Shown one piece after another: positions 60,654 through 64,000 of a DNA stretch of 64,000 nt (positions within the stretch are counted from its first letter, which is position 1; each line of letters begins with the position of its first letter). A model generated the notes under the pieces. The model had not been told where the DNA came from. It saw nothing but the letters and a program-made list of their open reading frames with translations, and did not search any database. Made by a program: the position numbers and the translations under genes. The stretch lies in the NCBI RefSeq assembly GCF_012241385.1, contig NZ_JAAVXB010000002.1, forward strand, positions 186,001 to 250,000. The letters are read 5' to 3'. Origin of the DNA: Solimonas marina. GTDB lineage: Bacteria > Pseudomonadota > Gammaproteobacteria > Nevskiales > Nevskiaceae.

Positions 60654-61139
60654 ATGAGTGACCGCCTGATCGAACGCCTCGCCGAGGCGCTGCTCGCGCG
60701 CGGCGAGTGGCTGGCCACGGCCGAGTCCTGTACCGGCGGCCTGATCGCCAAGCAGCTGACCGATCTGGCCGGCTCGTCGGCCTGGTTCGAGCGCGGCTTC
60801 GTCACGTATTCCAATCTGGCGAAGATGGAAATGCTGGCGGTGCCCGAGGAAATTCTCGATGCGCACGGCGCCGTCAGCGGCGAATGCGCGGCGGCGATGG
60901 TACGCGGCATCCTGCGTGCCGCACCGGTCGATTGGGGTGTCGCCGTGACCGGCATCGCCGGCCCCGGCGGCGGCAGCGACGACAAACCGGTCGGCACCGT
61001 GTGGATCGCGTGGATACAGCGCGGCCACGCGCCGGATGCGCACCGTTTCTTCTTTGAAGGCGGGCGCGAGAGTGTCCGCGAACAGACTGCGCAGACCGCG
61101 CTCGAAGGTCTTTTGTACCGCGTGCGGGAGGCCGGCTAG
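60654..61139 (+). CDS. pncC: NMN amidohydrolase PncC (CinA C-terminal domain)
   Basis: A 161-residue stand-alone CinA C-terminal domain. ATAESCTGGLIAK near residue 21 carries the catalytic Ser, and VAVTGIAGPGGGSDDKPVGTVWIA the second conserved block. It deamidates nicotinamide mononucleotide in NAD recycling. Placement shortly upstream of recA is the usual gammaproteobacterial order. Confidence 0.94.
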   Translation: MSDRLIERLAEALLARGEWLATAESCTGGLIAKQLTDLAGSSAWFERGFVTYSNLAKMEMLAVPEEILDAHGAVSGECAAAMVRGILRAAPVDWGVAVTGIAGPGGGSDDKPVGTVWIAWIQRGHAPDAHRFFFEGGRESVREQTAQTALEGLLYRVREAG

Positions 61140-61213
61140 CCGCGTCTCCGCTGTCTGCTGCCAGGCGGGACGTTAAACTGCGGCATCACCCCACTGCCGT
61201 CACTTCCCTTCGC

Positions 61214-61804
61214 ATGGAACCCAACCGTCTCTTCTTCGCACTGTGGCCTGGCGAAGCAGTGCGGGCGTCCTGCAACGCGGCGGCGCGGCAGTTGAACATT
61301 CGCATGCCGTCGGGCGGCTATCTGAGCAGCCCCGAGCGCTACCACGTCACCTTGCTGTTTCTCGGCGATCACGTGCCGCGTGATCAGGAAGATGCGGCTT
61401 GCCGAGCGGCGGCGCTGGTGCGCGCGGCGCCGTTCACGCTGACGCTCGACCACGCCGGCTCCTTCCGCAATCGCGAGATTCCGTGGTGGATCGCCGCGCG
61501 CAGTACGCCGCCGGGGCTGACGGCTTTCTACGCTGCGCTGCGCGACGCCATGCTACAGGCGCGGGTATCGCTCGAAAGGCTGCGCTTCGTGCCGCACCTG
61601 ACGATCGCTCGCAATGCCAAGATCATCCTGCCGCCGACGCCGATCGAGCCGATCGACTGGGCGGTCGACGAATTCGTGTTGATTCGCAGCCGGCTCGATC
61701 TGCGCCCGGTGCGCTATGAGGTGATCGGCCGCTGGCCATTGCTGGCGCCCGAGGGCGGCACCGCCACGCCAATCCCGGCGCCGCCGCAGCTCGATCTGTT
61801 CTGA
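61214..61804 (+). CDS. thpR: RNA 2',3'-cyclic phosphodiesterase (LigT/ThpR)
   Basis: A 196-residue 2H phosphoesterase with both HxTx motifs, HVTLLFLGDH near residue 44 and HLTIARNAK near 127. The start RLFFALWP is family-typical. It hydrolyses 2',3'-cyclic ends to 2'-phosphates. It follows pncC by 74 bp. Confidence 0.94.
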   Translation: MEPNRLFFALWPGEAVRASCNAAARQLNIRMPSGGYLSSPERYHVTLLFLGDHVPRDQEDAACRAAALVRAAPFTLTLDHAGSFRNREIPWWIAARSTPPGLTAFYAALRDAMLQARVSLERLRFVPHLTIARNAKIILPPTPIEPIDWAVDEFVLIRSRLDLRPVRYEVIGRWPLLAPEGGTATPIPAPPQLDLF

Positions 61805-61832
61805 GCGGCGGCGGCCAGCCCGACGCTCGCCA

Positions 61833-62876
61833 CTACGAGCGGCGGTAGTCCTTGAAGAAGTCCCACATCGCGTCGGTCGCCGAGAAGTCATGCGAGGTGC
61901 GGCCGATGTGCAGCATGGCGTTGGCATCGGTCCCTTCCGGCCAGGTGTGGCCGCCGCCGTTGACGGTGTAGAGCTGCACGGCCGCGCCGGAGCTGCAGAC
62001 TTCGTTGTGCGAGAGCGTGGTCGCGGTGCCATCTCGCGCCGAGTCGGCGATCGACTCGCTGAGCACGCCATCGGCATCGCAGCCGTTGATCTGCTGCCAG
62101 CGCAAGAAGGTATCGGGTCCGGACAACAGGCCGTAGCGTGCGTTGTACTGCACCAGCGGATCGCGCGTGCCGAGGATCAGGGTCATCGGCACGGCCTGCG
62201 CCGGCTGACACAGGGCGGCTTCGGATTTACGCATGGAAGCGGCAACCTGGGCGGCGGCTGCAATGCGCTCCGGATGCGCGCAGACGAAGCGGCTGGTCAT
62301 GAACCCGCCGTTGGACATGCCGGCGATGTAGATGCGCGTCGGGTCGATCGGGTGCGTGGCGATCGCACTGTCGATCACCGCCGCGATGTAGCCGACGTCG
62401 TCGATGCCGCTATCCAGCGACGGGTCTTCGTTCCAGTGCCGGTTTTCGGCAGTCGGCAGAATCACCCAGGCGCCGTGCTCGGCGGCGAGTCGGCCGGCGT
62501 GCGCCAGGTTGGCCATGGTTTGCGGCGTGCCGTAGCCAAAGTGCAGCAGGATCACGGCTGGCGCCAGTGCGCTGGCGTCGGCCTGCGGGCGGATCACCAG
62601 CGACTGGCGGCCGTTGCCCTGATAGACGATGGTTTCATCGAAGCTCGTCGTGCCCGGCGTCGGTTCCAGGTACTGGCCTTCGAGCTTCAGGCGGGTCAGC
62701 GCAAAGGCCTGTTCCATTTGATCGAGCGAGGCGGCCATCGCCGCGCGCGTCTGCTGCAGTGCGGCCTGTGCCGCCGCCAGCGACTGCTGCAGCCCGCTGA
62801 GCAGGCCGGCGTTGGCCCAGGACGAGACGCCGAGCAGGCCGAGGCCGGCCAGCGCGCGCCAGTATGGAAGTCGCAT
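61833..62876 (-). CDS. Exported PHB-depolymerase/feruloyl-esterase-like hydrolase
   Basis: A 347-residue secreted alpha/beta hydrolase. The signal peptide ends near residue 24 (NAGLLS), followed by an Ala/Gln-rich amphipathic segment (about 27-55) that may be coiled coil. GMSNGG is the nucleophile elbow, ILGTRDP gives Asp, and NGGGHTWP the His, as in LpqC/PHB depolymerase family proteins. It lies antisense between thpR and recA, breaking that conserved cluster. Confidence 0.87.
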   Translation of the reverse strand: MRLPYWRALAGLGLLGVSSWANAGLLSGLQQSLAAAQAALQQTRAAMAASLDQMEQAFALTRLKLEGQYLEPTPGTTSFDETIVYQGNGRQSLVIRPQADASALAPAVILLHFGYGTPQTMANLAHAGRLAAEHGAWVILPTAENRHWNEDPSLDSGIDDVGYIAAVIDSAIATHPIDPTRIYIAGMSNGGFMTSRFVCAHPERIAAAAQVAASMRKSEAALCQPAQAVPMTLILGTRDPLVQYNARYGLLSGPDTFLRWQQINGCDADGVLSESIADSARDGTATTLSHNEVCSSGAAVQLYTVNGGGHTWPEGTDANAMLHIGRTSHDFSATDAMWDFFKDYRRS

Positions 62877-63075
62877 GTGAAGATTCCCTGCCGCCGGTGT
62901 CCGGCTGTTTTTTGATGGCGCGCGATTGTAGGCTGACGCCGCGTAAGCATTTGCCCACTCGACCGGTCATCCACCGCCGCCTCGGCGCCGCCTCGGGCGT
63001 TCTGTGGGACAATGTGCGCCATCCCGCCGATACGGTCTTGCAGGCTCAGCTTATGAGCCCGTGAGCCGCGACAAT

Positions 63076-64000
<925 letters not shown>

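Overview
The window is high-GC, gene-dense chromosomal DNA of a Gram-negative proteobacterium. Evidence includes outer-membrane proteins (MipA/OmpV, Slp), a cytochrome bo3-type oxidase operon, Ohr/OhrR, groESL with a CIRCE-like site, PQQ alcohol dehydrogenase, fatty-acid degradation enzymes, REP elements with a RAYT transposase, and the pncC-thpR-recA gene order. My best guess is a gammaproteobacterium near Xanthomonadales/Nevskiales; this is inference from gene content only. No rRNA or tRNA gene was seen.

Layout. 1-9.8 kb: exported hydrolase, TerC, PQQ dehydrogenase, the ohrR / hydrolase-ohr divergon, an SDR/AraC divergent pair, and LysR. 9.8-14.7 kb: MipA/OmpV, EF-hand protein, malate synthase (aceB), Slp lipoprotein and gamma-carbonic anhydrase. 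14.9-19.0 kb: groESL bracketed by two arrays of palindromic repeats. 19.0-32.5 kb: a complete type I-C CRISPR-Cas locus: WYL regulator, cas3, a GIY-YIG nuclease-like gene, cas5c, cas8c (with an internal start for cas11c), cas7c, cas4, cas1, cas2, a leader, and 64 repeats with 63 spacers. 32.6-40.9 kb: MHS-type transporter, cyoABCD, SURF1 and a RegB/RegA-type redox two-component pair. 40.9-48.3 kb: REP elements with a RAYT transposase, AraC regulator, isomerase/mutarotase pair, acyl-CoA dehydrogenase, lipoprotein. 48.3-64 kb: exported methyltransferase, FadH, thioesterases, MFS, S46 peptidase, thiolase, Leu-dehydrogenase family enzyme, pncC, thpR, esterase, and the 5' part of recA.

How the genes work together. 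In the CRISPR locus the interference genes are packed with ATGA/GTGA overlaps, so cas3 through cas7c are almost certainly co-translated; cas4-cas1-cas2 supply adaptation next to the leader. The most unusual feature is the small GIY-YIG gene placed by 4-nt overlaps on both sides between cas3 and cas5c; it is not part of the standard I-C gene set. The second notable point is a strong internal ribosome binding site and GTG in cas8c, which fits the known hidden small subunit Cas11c. The terminal oxidase genes are followed directly by SURF1 and a redox-sensing kinase/regulator pair, suggesting respiratory control. Acyl-CoA dehydrogenase, FadH, thiolase and thioesterases together with malate synthase point to growth on fatty acids or other acetyl-CoA-yielding substrates.
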